NCBI GenBank assembly: GCA_011523445.1
Contig: WTGT01000318.1
Coordinates: 1-32,706, forward strand
Source of the DNA: Paracoccaceae bacterium
GTDB taxonomy: Bacteria; Pseudomonadota; Alphaproteobacteria; Rhodobacterales; Rhodobacteraceae
Length of the DNA stretch: 32,706 nucleotides
Direction of reading: 5' to 3'
Part shown: piece after piece, positions 1 to 8,291 of the stretch
Layout of the letters: every line of letters begins with the position of its first letter
Position numbering within the stretch: position 1 is the first letter of the stretch
Notes under the pieces: generated by a model
The model's database searches: none
Told to the model about the DNA's origin: nothing
Seen by the model: only the letters and a program-made list of their open reading frames with translations
Translations under genes and position numbers: made by a program

Positions 1-1001
1 ATCATGAACACATACAGCGATACCGAGGCCAGAGCCGGAAGGCTCAAGGGCAAGGTTATTTTCCAAATCACGACTAGCCGGGACAAGCCATCCATCAACC
101 CAGCCTCTTCGACTTCTGTGGGCAAGCCCCGAAAATAACCCTGTAGCATATAAAGGGCAACAGGTATGGTTGTCACCGGATAAATCAAAATGATACCAAT
201 TATTGTATTCCTGAGACCAGTTGTGGAAAAAACAACATAGATTGGGAGAGCAAGAACGATCATCGGCACCATGTAAATCAACAATATGGAACGAGAAAGG
301 GCTCCTTGGCCGGCAAATCTGAATCTGGCAATGGCATACGCCCCAGGCACACTGAACAACAATGTGATTACAACCGTCGTGATCGAAACAACGAAGCTGG
401 TTATCATGTAGGTTCCAAAGTTGAAATCGTTGAACAACTCAAAATAACTACGCAGTAATCCCCATCCCTTTTCGAAATCCAAGGAAAAATCCAAGGGGTT
501 AAGCAAAAGTGCCTGTTGGGATTTAAGACTGGTCATGACCATGACATAAAAAGGAATCAGGACAATGGCCGTAAAGAAAACCAGACCTGAACCGGTCAGA
601 AAACGAATAAAACATTCCTCAAATTCATGTCTGGTCAAATTGCCCCAAGGACAATCCGTCAGGTATTTGACCAGAGCCCACCCAGTAGCAATACTGAACA
701 ACAATGAGCTTAGTCCCTGCATGCTCAATGGAATGCTATCTCCATAAGCCAATGGGCCCAAACTCACGAATGGCAGAATTATGGCAAGCATAAAGGCTGC
801 CGGTATAATTATTAAGTGGCTTTGGAATCGGACTGTCAACAAGCCCAGAAGTAAGCCCGACAGAATGCTGCCCCACAATGTGGGTAAAAAGGCGCCGCCT
901 GTTGCAAAGGCCATGAGTATTGAAACTGAAGTGGAAACCACCAAAGTCCAGAATATGCCAATTATAGGCCCTGTGATGTAACCATAATACAAACGCTTCA
1001 C
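1..1001 (-). CDS. Sugar ABC transporter permease, MalG type, with extended N-terminus (partial)
   Basis: Inner-membrane permease of a carbohydrate ABC importer, truncated by the left window edge after 333 codons. Reading starts at GTG (1001-999), which overlaps the TGA of the upstream permease as GTGA, so the two are translationally coupled. The canonical MalG-like part begins near residue 134 with a membrane segment ending in VMVMTSLK. The ATPase-contacting EAA loop is visible near residue 296 (EVEEAGLMDG, then ITLPLSLP). Residues 1-130 are unusual: about four extra hydrophobic segments (roughly 12-34, 40-56, 62-82, 95-112) precede the normal first helix. MalG-type permeases are normally about 280 residues with six helices, so this protein probably has around ten. 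No ATPase gene for this transporter is in view; it may lie beyond the left edge, or the ATPase at 13838-14953 may be shared. Family assignment is firm; substrate is unknown. Confidence 0.88.
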   Translation of the reverse strand, partial: MKRLYYGYITGPIIGIFWTLVVSTSVSILMAFATGGAFLPTLWGSILSGLLLGLLTVRFQSHLIIIPAAFMLAIILPFVSLGPLAYGDSIPLSMQGLSSLLFSIATGWALVKYLTDCPWGNLTRHEFEECFIRFLTGSGLVFFTAIVLIPFYVMVMTSLKSQQALLLNPLDFSLDFEKGWGLLRSYFELFNDFNFGTYMITSFVVSITTVVITLLFSVPGAYAIARFRFAGQGALSRSILLIYMVPMIVLALPIYVVFSTTGLRNTIIGIILIYPVTTIPVALYMLQGYFRGLPTEVEEAGLMDGLSRLVVIWKITLPLSLPALASVSLYVFM

Positions 1002-2245
1002 AAGCCTTCCTCCTGGCTGATGAAACGGAAAAAGAAAAGGCTGAACAACAGGAGAAAGAGCATGATGATAACGGCAACAGCCGCACCGGCACCTATGTTT
1101 GATATGCCGAAAGCCTGTTCATAAACATTGACTGTCAAGGTCCTTGTTCCCGCATTACCTCCTGTCAATAGGAAAATGTCGTCAAACTTGTTGAAGGTCC
1201 AAATGAATCTCAGCAGGAACAAAATGCTCAAGATCCCTAGCAATTGGGGAATGCTCAGGTACCAGAATTTCTGGAATGGGGATGCTCCATCCATATCTGC
1301 AGCTTCATACATGTCAAAATCAATGGCCTGCATGCGAGCAAGTATAAACAGGAAGGAAAGTGGGAAATAGCGCCAAACCTCGAACAGGGTTACCATGATC
1401 AGGGCCAATGGTCTTTGCCCAAAGAAATTGATGGCTTCCTCGGTTAAACCCATCTGAACAATCAGGGTGTTTATGGACCCCGAAAACGGATCCAGCAAAT
1501 TTATCCAGGTAAAGGCTACAGCAATTACTGGTGCTACGTAAGGGAAAAGGAAAAATCCCCGGAGTATGCCCTGACCCCGGAAACTGGTGTTGAGCAACAA
1601 GGCTGCAAACAAACCGAAGACAAGCGCCCCCACCGTCCCGAAGAATGTATAGAACAAGGTGGTCCACAGGACCGTGAAAAATTCCTTCTGGTCAAACAGT
1701 TTCCTGAAATTGTCAAAGGTGAATTCAGTGTTGGTCAATACACTGTCGGCATCTCCCCTCGCCCGCGGTTGACTTTCTTCTGCCAGATCTTCCGCAACAT
1801 CGGGTGACCCCGTAATTGTTGCCGGAATTCTGAACCTTTCCCTGAATCCTCCTTCTATATTGCCGAAATCACAATCCAGATTACTTCCCTGGGACAGTGA
1901 ACAGTTTTCGGGCAGTTCTAGTAACTCAATCTCGGAAGGTATTATGTCCGTAAACCCTGCATCGGCAATTGGTGCTTCCTGCGATGAGTTTCGTACACGA
2001 TATTCGACTTCGTATACTTCACCACCAGTTCGAACATTTTCCCTGATGACTAGGGTTGTTGGTCGTAAATCGCCAAGATCAATTGGCTTTACGCTTATCC
2101 AGACGATGGCAAATAGGGGTAGAATTACAACCAGTGATACGATTATCACTGTAGGCAAAAGCATAAACCAGGCAAATCTGGCATCTCTTTGAGCTAGTTT
2201 TCCTCGCCCTTTAGGTGGTTCCATCAAATTCCGAATAATTTGCAT
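998..2245 (-). CDS. Sugar ABC transporter permease, MalF type, with extracytoplasmic insert
   Basis: Inner-membrane permease, 415 residues, partner of the downstream MalG-type permease. The first membrane helix is at about residues 25-51, and five more follow from about residue 190. The EAA loop is at about 312-332 (MYEAADMDGASPF). Between helix 1 and the next lies a hydrophilic insert of about 120 residues (53-175) containing two cysteines (C115, C125) in a pattern resembling DUF11-type beta-sandwich repeats: a D-x-x-P turn, Cys, about nine residues, Cys-x-(F/L)-G, then a Gly-rich turn. E. coli MalF also has a large periplasmic domain that contacts the binding protein, so a docking role is a reasonable inference. 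A strong hairpin lies immediately 5' of the ATG and leaves little room for a ribosome binding site; an internal ATG at codon 8 is an alternative start. Confidence 0.9.
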   Translation of the reverse strand: MQIIRNLMEPPKGRGKLAQRDARFAWFMLLPTVIIVSLVVILPLFAIVWISVKPIDLGDLRPTTLVIRENVRTGGEVYEVEYRVRNSSQEAPIADAGFTDIIPSEIELLELPENCSLSQGSNLDCDFGNIEGGFRERFRIPATITGSPDVAEDLAEESQPRARGDADSVLTNTEFTFDNFRKLFDQKEFFTVLWTTLFYTFFGTVGALVFGLFAALLLNTSFRGQGILRGFFLFPYVAPVIAVAFTWINLLDPFSGSINTLIVQMGLTEEAINFFGQRPLALIMVTLFEVWRYFPLSFLFILARMQAIDFDMYEAADMDGASPFQKFWYLSIPQLLGILSILFLLRFIWTFNKFDDIFLLTGGNAGTRTLTVNVYEQAFGISNIGAGAAVAVIIMLFLLLFSLFFFRFISQEEGL

Positions 2246-2248
2246 GAT

Positions 2249-2272
2249 GGCAGCGGGTTGAACCCCGCTGCC
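2249..2272 (-). other. RNA hairpin between binding-protein and permease genes
   Basis: A perfect 9-bp inverted repeat (GGCAGCGGG / CCCGCTGCC) with a 6-nt loop fills the 37-nt gap between the solute-binding-protein stop and the permease ATG. There is no U-run after it, so it is not a classical terminator. Hairpins here commonly protect the upstream mRNA from 3' exonucleases and so raise binding-protein levels over permease levels. It could also limit ribosome access to the permease start. Confidence 0.65.
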
Positions 2273-2282
2273 AAGAAGAATT

Positions 2283-3629
2283 TTAGTTTATTGCAGCCAA
2301 TTCGCTGTTAAGGGCAGCCACGGTTGCTGCGGCATCCATGTTGCCATCGATGTATTCCCTTACCAAACGATTGATGACCTGACTGTTGATAATCTTCGAT
2401 GCCAAGGAAAGTTGTCCCTCGGTTACACCCCATCTTTGGGCGACATCAAGTCCACCAACAATCTCGTCGATCATGTCCTGCGAATAGAGGTCACCCAGCG
2501 GGGCTTTTCTGTCCACACCGACCGGAAGCATTGACCAAGCTTCCTTGAACATATCCGGATCATCTGCAGTACCGGCGCGAACGGGGAACTTGCCCTCGGG
2601 CGCAATGGCCAGGGTTTGTGTATAACCCTCGTTCATCGAGAACTCAACAAATGCCATCGCCGCATCTGTATCCGCATCAGTGGTGATACCAAAGTATCTG
2701 ACATCTCCCCATGCAGCTCCATCAGGATTAGAGGGTCCTGCGAAGTTGGTAACAATTCCGGTCTTCGAGGCCAATTCTGGTGAAGTTGGATCATCATTGA
2801 TCGTTGGGGGTGCATTATCACGAAGACCTGCCAGTTCATCCAAGATGAATGGTGACCAGATGATCATTGCTGCCTGACCGGCAAAATACAATTCCCTGGA
2901 CTGCTTCCAATAGAGTTCTCCCGGAGGTGAAGCTTCGGCTATGGCCTTGTAAAACTCAAGAACTTCTGTGGTTGCGTCAACATCTAATGGGGCGAACCCA
3001 TCGCTGTCTACCGGGGAAACCCCGTTGGCTAGGAAAACATGCTCCAGCACTTGGCTCATGAAGTTTTCATCAACCTTAGTAGCTGCTACAAAACCGTACA
3101 TCTCGGGTGGATTGTGAAGGGCAGCTATCGCATCAATGACATTTTGATAAGTGGTCGGCGGTTGCAAACCCATTTCATCGAACTTGTCCTTGCGGTAAAC
3201 AACCATTTGTGTCCAGCCATCTACCGGTACGGAAGTGACATCTTCACCGTAGGCAGCCATCGCAATCGGACCAGGTGAGAAGGTATCTGCACCAAGACTA
3301 TTCAGCACATCGGTGGCTGCTCCGGTATCAAGAATCCCTTCCTCGGCCCAGGGTAAGGCATATTGAAGTGGGTGATAAATTACATCCGGTAGGTCTCCTG
3401 CTGCAAAAGCTGCAGTTGCACGTGTTCCGAGATCGGTTTCCGTAACCGGAATTACTTCAACAGAAATACCGGAAGCAGCTTCAAATTGTGCTGCCATATC
3501 CTGTTGTCTAGCTAAACGGGCGGGTTGCTCTTCGGTTGTCCAAAAACGGATAGTATCTGCATAGATACTTGAGCCAACCAAAGTCACTGCAAAACCGGCC
3601 AAAACCAAAGTTTTGGTTAAAATTTTCAT
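2283..3629 (-). CDS. Extracellular solute-binding protein, family 1 (sugar ABC transporter)
   Basis: Periplasmic binding protein of the left-hand ABC importer. The frame is open further upstream to 3809, but I place the start at ATG 3629-3627: it has GGAG about 8 nt upstream and begins a classical Sec signal peptide (MKILTKTLVLAGF..., cleavage probably after SIYA, before DTIRFW). That gives 448 residues, usual for the family. The mature N-terminus (IRFWTTEEQ), the TTEVLEFYKAI segment and the C-terminal helical region fit family 1 sugar-binding proteins. It is first in a minus-strand operon with two permeases, separated from them by a hairpin. Substrate cannot be read from the sequence; alpha-glucosides or other oligosaccharides are possible. 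Confidence 0.9.
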   Translation of the reverse strand: MKILTKTLVLAGFAVTLVGSSIYADTIRFWTTEEQPARLARQQDMAAQFEAASGISVEVIPVTETDLGTRATAAFAAGDLPDVIYHPLQYALPWAEEGILDTGAATDVLNSLGADTFSPGPIAMAAYGEDVTSVPVDGWTQMVVYRKDKFDEMGLQPPTTYQNVIDAIAALHNPPEMYGFVAATKVDENFMSQVLEHVFLANGVSPVDSDGFAPLDVDATTEVLEFYKAIAEASPPGELYWKQSRELYFAGQAAMIIWSPFILDELAGLRDNAPPTINDDPTSPELASKTGIVTNFAGPSNPDGAAWGDVRYFGITTDADTDAAMAFVEFSMNEGYTQTLAIAPEGKFPVRAGTADDPDMFKEAWSMLPVGVDRKAPLGDLYSQDMIDEIVGGLDVAQRWGVTEGQLSLASKIINSQVINRLVREYIDGNMDAAATVAALNSELAAIN

Positions 3630-3668
3630 GTGGTTTTCTCCAAAATATGTAATGATAATTACTAAACT

Positions 3669-3685
3669 ATCCCAAGAATTGGGAT
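3669..3685. promoter_or_regulatory. Inverted repeat in leader of left ABC operon
   Basis: A perfect 7-bp dyad, ATCCCAA-(3 nt)-TTGGGAT, lies about 40 bp before the binding-protein start, at or just after the predicted transcription start. It may be a regulator binding site or a leader hairpin. There is no second copy in the window to support a specific regulator. Confidence 0.35.
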
Positions 3686-3699
3686 TGGAACGGTTTATA
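3686..3699 (-). promoter_or_regulatory. Candidate -10 element with degenerate LacI-type operator
   Basis: On the minus strand TATAAA (3699-3694) is a good -10 candidate for the left ABC operon; no convincing -35 is seen. Overlapping it, TGGAACGGTTTA (3686-3697, plus-strand reading) matches 9 of 12 positions of the perfect palindrome found at the gts and anhydrofructose-reductase-like promoters. The left half-site is intact and the right half is degenerate. It may be a weak site for the same repressor, or chance. Confidence 0.35.
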
Positions 3700-3923
3700 G
3701 TTATTTTTTCCACTTTACAAGCAACAATTGGTTTTTTTGTCATACCAAACTTAGTTTTAAGTGGATTTTTACATAAAAATACAGCATATCTTCGGGTAAT
3801 CTCCTTCAACCAAAAAAGTAATGCCAGTTGTTATCTTGATAGAATCTATACCGCTTTCTTGAAGGCAATCTTGGCTTATATTATTTTTGCACATTCAAAA
3901 TCAATAACCTGAAAGTCTCTGTC

Positions 3924-4928
3924 ATGTTGAAAAAAAATGTACGAACCAATCTCCACGATTTAACCGAAGGTATGGATGCAAAGGAGTGTTATCACCCTAA
4001 TGCCCAATGGTGGGGAAGCCATCCATTTAACGAATTGCAGGGGATTGATTCCATCAATGGCGTTTGGAAAAGCATCAGGGAAGCCCTTCCCGATCTCGAA
4101 AGAAGGGACAGCATTTTCGTAATGGGAAAAAATGTACCGGATGATAGGGTTGCCTTTTCCATGGCTGGCAATCTAATGGTTGCGTCATTAAGCCATTACC
4201 AAGGAACATTCCGGAAGCCCTTATGTGGCATTCCAGCCAACCACAAGGTGGTCAATTTACGAAGTTGTGAAGTACACCGTTTGGTGGAAGGTAAAATATC
4301 CCACTCCTATGTTTTGGTTGATTTTCTCGATTTAATGAATCAGGTTGGGCTATGGCCTCTGGTACCTTCACTTGGGAGTGAGGGATTGTGGCCTGGTCCG
4401 GCAACCTCTGATGGTGTAAGGGATGACTTGGAAAGCCCTTCGGAAGATAACAAGTCAATTGAGGTAGTCCTGCAAATGCACCATGCTCTCCATCAATTCG
4501 ATGGAATAAACATTGAATCCATGCCTATGGATGAATACTGGACACCCAATTTTCAATATTATGCAGCATCCGGCATAGGTACATCCCGTGGTTTGACCGG
4601 TTTCAGGTGTCATCACCAGATACCCTTCCTGAATGCATTCCCGGATAGAAAGGGCTCGGGGCACTATATAAGAATATCAGAAGGCAATTTTGCTGTAACC
4701 GGAGGGTGGCCCTCGGTGGAAGCAACTCATAAGGGGGAATGGTTGGGATTGCCCGGAACAGGCAAGACAATTGGCATGAGGGTAATGGATTTTTATCGGC
4801 TGGAAGATGGCAAAATTGCTGAAAATTGGGTGCCAATTGATATAATCCATGCCCTGAAACAAATGGGATTTGATGTATTCGCCCGCCTCAAGCACATTCT
4901 TGGAGACCCCGAGACCAATATTCGTTGA
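3924..4928 (+). CDS. Tandem SnoaL-like (ester cyclase / NTF2-fold) protein
   Basis: A 334-residue soluble protein made of two SnoaL-like halves, roughly residues 1-145 and 180-325. Each has the family pattern: an early Tyr/Trp-rich segment (YHPNAQWWG; YWTPNFQYY), a Gly-rich loop with a helix (GIDSINGVWKSI; GTSRGLTGFRCHH), and a C-terminal strand ending in a 'dGKI' turn (RLVEGKISHSYVLVD; RLEDGKIAENWVPID). SnoaL relatives are cyclases, hydrolases or isomerases acting on small carbonyl compounds; many have no known reaction. The ATG lacks a strong ribosome binding site, so the start is uncertain. It is divergent from the ABC operon and convergent with the SDR, ending 8 bp from it. Tandem SnoaL proteins often sit beside SDRs in catabolic clusters, so a role with the neighbouring SDR is an inference. 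Confidence 0.8.
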   Translation: MLKKNVRTNLHDLTEGMDAKECYHPNAQWWGSHPFNELQGIDSINGVWKSIREALPDLERRDSIFVMGKNVPDDRVAFSMAGNLMVASLSHYQGTFRKPLCGIPANHKVVNLRSCEVHRLVEGKISHSYVLVDFLDLMNQVGLWPLVPSLGSEGLWPGPATSDGVRDDLESPSEDNKSIEVVLQMHHALHQFDGINIESMPMDEYWTPNFQYYAASGIGTSRGLTGFRCHHQIPFLNAFPDRKGSGHYIRISEGNFAVTGGWPSVEATHKGEWLGLPGTGKTIGMRVMDFYRLEDGKIAENWVPIDIIHALKQMGFDVFARLKHILGDPETNIR

Positions 4929-4935
4929 TTCGATC

Positions 4936-5736
4936 TCAATTGGTTGGAGAATATTCAATGGATGGGCCAAGTGTTGATCCGGCATCGGATAGTAGCAATT
5001 GACCTGTTGTTTTGGTTGCATCTATCGCTAAAAATACCACAGCTTGGGCAATCTCCTCTGGTTCACAGATGTCCTGCAGTGCTGAATTTTGTGCAAATTC
5101 ACCCTTGATCTGATCAAGTCTTTCCTGACCGACATAATCCAAAAACCAGTTTGTGTTTACAAAACCCGGCAAAACACAATTTACCCTCACGTTCGGAGCA
5201 AGCATTTTTGCCAATGCAAACGAAAGGGAATTTACGGCACCCTTGGAGGCAATATAACCCAGTGAACTCCCACTTCCGTTTTGGGAAGCAATCGAGGAAA
5301 AATTTACGATAGCTCCATTGTTACTTTTCTTTAGATATGGTGCCGAGGCTCTGGCCATCTGGTAAATTCCAATTACATTGACGCCGTAAATTCTGAGAAA
5401 ATCTTCCGAGTTCTGGTTTTCAAGATCGGTGAGTTGGGTAAATTGGGTGGTCGCAGCACAACAAATCAGGGCATCTATCCCTCCAAAAGTCTCCACCGCT
5501 CTTGCAACAACATTCCGACATTCCTGATCGGCTGAAACATCGCCATAAACGGCAATGGCCCTGACACCAAGGTTCTCGCACTCAGAAACCACTTTTTCTG
5601 CCTGTTCCGGATAATCAAAATAATTGATTACAATATTATATCCTCTTTGAGCCATGGCCCGGGAACAGCAGGCTCCTATTCCTGTAGCTCCACCGGTGAT
5701 CAATGCCACCTTGTTGTCATTTCTAGTTACATTCAT
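4936..5736 (-). CDS. Short-chain dehydrogenase/reductase (SDR)
   Basis: Classical NAD(P)-dependent SDR, 266 residues from the preferred start at ATG 5736 (AGGA 8 nt upstream); the frame extends to 5760, which would add eight residues. The cofactor motif TGGATGIG is at residues 14-21, the catalytic Ser in FSSIAS at about 147-148, and Tyr161-x3-Lys165 in YIASK, followed by PGFVNT. The usual structural NNAG motif is replaced by C-C-A-A (92-95), a mild oddity. The active site is complete, so it should oxidise an alcohol or reduce a ketone; the substrate is not evident. It is divergently oriented from the acyl-CoA operon starting at 5992 and could supply or consume a keto/hydroxy acid for it. The 255-bp intergenic region shows no clear operator. 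Confidence 0.88.
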   Translation of the reverse strand: MNVTRNDNKVALITGGATGIGACCSRAMAQRGYNIVINYFDYPEQAEKVVSECENLGVRAIAVYGDVSADQECRNVVARAVETFGGIDALICCAATTQFTQLTDLENQNSEDFLRIYGVNVIGIYQMARASAPYLKKSNNGAIVNFSSIASQNGSGSSLGYIASKGAVNSLSFALAKMLAPNVRVNCVLPGFVNTNWFLDYVGQERLDQIKGEFAQNSALQDICEPEEIAQAVVFLAIDATKTTGQLLLSDAGSTLGPSIEYSPTN

Positions 5737-5991
5737 ACCGTCATTCCTAAAGTTTTTCATTATTTGAGGTCTGGCATGGCCAGGAAAAATGCTCTTCTAC
5801 ACAATTTTTCATCATGAGTAAAACCTATTATTTAATCTAGAGAAAAGACAATATTATGCAGTTTGGTCGGTTAATAAAAATCTGAATTCGGGTGGTTTTG
5901 ATGATTGCAATTCAAATATATACTTTGGAAACATTCGATTTCTGCATGGCGTAGTAATTACATAGATTAAATTAGGAGTTGGGTTGCAAGC

Positions 5992-7014
5992 GTGGACATA
6001 GACTGCCATCATATTGACAGGTTTCTCAAGAACATGTTTCCCGACTTGACGGGTGACCTCCATATCCAGAAAACAACAGGTGGTCAATCCAATCCAACCT
6101 ATATTCTATCGTACAACGACAGGGTCTATGTTCTTCGAAGACGTCCTGATGGTGTTTTACTGCCTTCCGCACATTCAGTCTCCCGAGAGTTTCGTGTTCA
6201 AAAAGCATTGGAACATACAGGTGTGAAGGTTCCCAAAATGATATCACACTGTGAGGATGAATCTGTCGTTGGGACAGAATTCTATCTCATGAGTTATATT
6301 CCTGGTCGGGTTTTCCACGACAACTTCCTAACAGGAGTTGATATTACCCAAAGAAGAAAAATGTATTTTGAAATGGCACGGATGTTGGCGAAAATTCACG
6401 CTGTTGACATCCACAAGGTCGGCTTGGATACCTTTGGCAAGCATGGGAATTACTTTGCACGTCAAATTCACCGATGGAGCAAGCAATGGCATCTCTCCAA
6501 GCCATCAGATAACAGGCATATCAATCACCTTACAGGGTGGTTGGCTGACAATATTCCTGACGATGATGAAACAACTCTGGTTCATGGTGATTATCGAATA
6601 GGCAATCTTGTTTTCGACACAAAACATCCTTCAGTTGAGGGTGTTCTGGATTGGGAATTGTCAACTTTGGGACATCCTCTGGCAGATTTGGCCAATTGTT
6701 GTGCCTATGCATGGTTCCTGAATTCAGACGAATACGGACATGGGATAAGGGATTTGAATTTGAAGGAGCAGGGATTGCCTTCAATCGAAGAGTTCATAGA
6801 TATTTATCATCAGGAATCCAATCTGAAGGAAAAATTGACTAATTTCCATTTATCCTTTGCCTTATTTAGAATGTCGGTAATATTTACAGGAGTTGCTGAT
6901 AGGGCCAGACGGGGTAATGCGGCCTCCGGCAATGCCCTTGAATTAGGTAAGGTTGCACCAAAACTTGCCCAAAGGGGTTTCGAATTAACCAAACAGAAAA
7001 TTGCCGGTGTATAA
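5992..7014 (+). CDS. APH-fold phosphotransferase, ACAD10/11-type kinase
   Basis: Protein-kinase-like phosphotransferase of the aminoglycoside phosphotransferase family, 340 residues. The N-terminal lobe shows GGQSNPTY (30-37), a nucleotide-binding loop typical of the ACAD10/11-associated subgroup. The catalytic loop is HGDYRIGN (198-205) and the metal-binding Asp is in LDWE (220). The start is GTG at 5992; an AGGAG lies rather far upstream (about 13 nt). It is followed after 26 nt by an acyl-CoA dehydrogenase of the matching subgroup. In mammals these two domains are fused in ACAD10/ACAD11, and in Pseudomonas they are separate (LvaA with LvaC), where the kinase phosphorylates the 4-hydroxyl of a 4-hydroxyacyl-CoA. 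That role here is inferred from family and pairing. Antibiotic resistance is unlikely. Confidence 0.85.
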   Translation: MDIDCHHIDRFLKNMFPDLTGDLHIQKTTGGQSNPTYILSYNDRVYVLRRRPDGVLLPSAHSVSREFRVQKALEHTGVKVPKMISHCEDESVVGTEFYLMSYIPGRVFHDNFLTGVDITQRRKMYFEMARMLAKIHAVDIHKVGLDTFGKHGNYFARQIHRWSKQWHLSKPSDNRHINHLTGWLADNIPDDDETTLVHGDYRIGNLVFDTKHPSVEGVLDWELSTLGHPLADLANCCAYAWFLNSDEYGHGIRDLNLKEQGLPSIEEFIDIYHQESNLKEKLTNFHLSFALFRMSVIFTGVADRARRGNAASGNALELGKVAPKLAQRGFELTKQKIAGV

Positions 7015-7040
7015 ACAATCGAATTCATATTGAGAATCAG

Positions 7041-8264
7041 ATGCATTTTGAACCGACGAAAAAAGTAACCCAGTTGAAAGAACAACTAAATTCCTTCATG
7101 GAAAAGCATATCATTCCCGCTGATGTGGAATTTCAACAAATCGCCGAAACTGGTACCTACCCAATTGAATTAATCAATAGATTAAAGGTTTTAGCCAGAA
7201 AGGAAGGGCTTTGGAATCTGTTTCTGCCAGGTCTCAAGAACAACGAACCTGGCACGAGACTCAGCAATGTGGAATATGCCCCTCTTGCCGAAATCATGGG
7301 CCGTTACCCCTGGGCCTCAGAAGTTTTCAATTGCAGTGCACCGGATACCGGCAATATGGAACTGCTGCATTTGTTCGCAACACCTGAACAGGAACAAACC
7401 TGGTTAAAACCCTTGTTGGATGGGTCCATCCGTTCCGCAGTATCAATAACTGAACCTGATGTGGCTTCTTCCGACCCAACGAATCTGCAAACAACCATAG
7501 AGCGTGATGGGGACCATTTCGTCATCAATGGGAAAAAATGGTTCACGACGGGTGCCCTCCACCCCAATTTCAAATTCACTATGGTTCTGGGTGTTTCAGA
7601 TCAAAACGAAGATTCTCCTCGCCACCAGCGACATAGTTTCGTCCTTGTTCCAGCCGAAACAGAGGGATTGAGGATCATCAGGAATTTACCGATCATGAAC
7701 CATTTGGCTCTTGAGGGTCACTGTGAATTGGAGTTTAGTGACGTTAGGGTTCCCATTACCCATCTGGTTGGGGAAGAAGGCAAGGGTTTTGCACTTGCCC
7801 AAGCACGTTTGGGGCCAGGAAGGGTTCACCATTGCATGAGGACCATAGGGCAATGTGAAAGAGCACTGGAGTTAATGTGTCAACGAGCCCTAGGTCGTCA
7901 GGCTTTCGGCAGGAATCTGTCAGAATTCTCGAACATCCAGGACTGGATTGCGGAAAGCAGAATGGAAATTGATCAGGCCCGCCTGTTGAATCTCTATGCC
8001 AGTTGGCTGATGGATACCCAGGGAAACAAGGCTGCCAGAATATTGATTTCGGAAATAAAGGTTGTTGCAACCAGATTGCAAACCAGAGTATTGGACCGGG
8101 CGATTCAGGTTTGGGGAGCAGCAGGGTTAACCAATGATACACCATTATCATACCTGTGGTCATGGGGTCGTGCACTTCGGTTCATAGATGGTCCGGATGA
8201 AGTGCATCTTCGGTCGATTGCCAGGGCTGAACTCAAAAAGTACAATACCAACAAGGTACAATAA
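7041..8264 (+). CDS. Acyl-CoA dehydrogenase, ACAD10/11-like
   Basis: FAD-dependent acyl-CoA dehydrogenase fold, 407 residues, full length. Visible landmarks are SITEPDVASSDPTN in the middle domain (substrate/flavin loop), GKKWFTTGA, the FSDVRVP strand, LGPGRVHHCMR starting the C-terminal helical domain, and QVWGAAGL. Near residue 382 the motif IDGPDEVH replaces the YEGT-type segment that carries the catalytic Glu in ordinary acyl-CoA dehydrogenases; DGPDEVH is typical of the ACAD10/11/LvaC group. Those enzymes are thought to eliminate phosphate from the phosphorylated hydroxyacyl-CoA made by the partner kinase, giving an enoyl-CoA. Second gene of the operon; 21 nt separate it from the next frame. 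Family placement is strong, the exact substrate is inferred. Confidence 0.9.
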   Translation: MHFEPTKKVTQLKEQLNSFMEKHIIPADVEFQQIAETGTYPIELINRLKVLARKEGLWNLFLPGLKNNEPGTRLSNVEYAPLAEIMGRYPWASEVFNCSAPDTGNMELLHLFATPEQEQTWLKPLLDGSIRSAVSITEPDVASSDPTNLQTTIERDGDHFVINGKKWFTTGALHPNFKFTMVLGVSDQNEDSPRHQRHSFVLVPAETEGLRIIRNLPIMNHLALEGHCELEFSDVRVPITHLVGEEGKGFALAQARLGPGRVHHCMRTIGQCERALELMCQRALGRQAFGRNLSEFSNIQDWIAESRMEIDQARLLNLYASWLMDTQGNKAARILISEIKVVATRLQTRVLDRAIQVWGAAGLTNDTPLSYLWSWGRALRFIDGPDEVHLRSIARAELKKYNTNKVQ

Positions 8265-8291
8265 TCCAGTGCCCATATTGCAGGAGTGAAA

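Noticed and set aside
3630..3809. 60-residue N-terminal extension of the left binding protein
   Set aside because: The signal peptide and a good ribosome binding site occur at the internal ATG 3629, and the upstream part contains promoter-like and dyad sequence.
5992..7014. Aminoglycoside resistance gene
   Set aside because: The APH fold is present, but the subgroup signature and adjacent acyl-CoA dehydrogenase point to a metabolic kinase.
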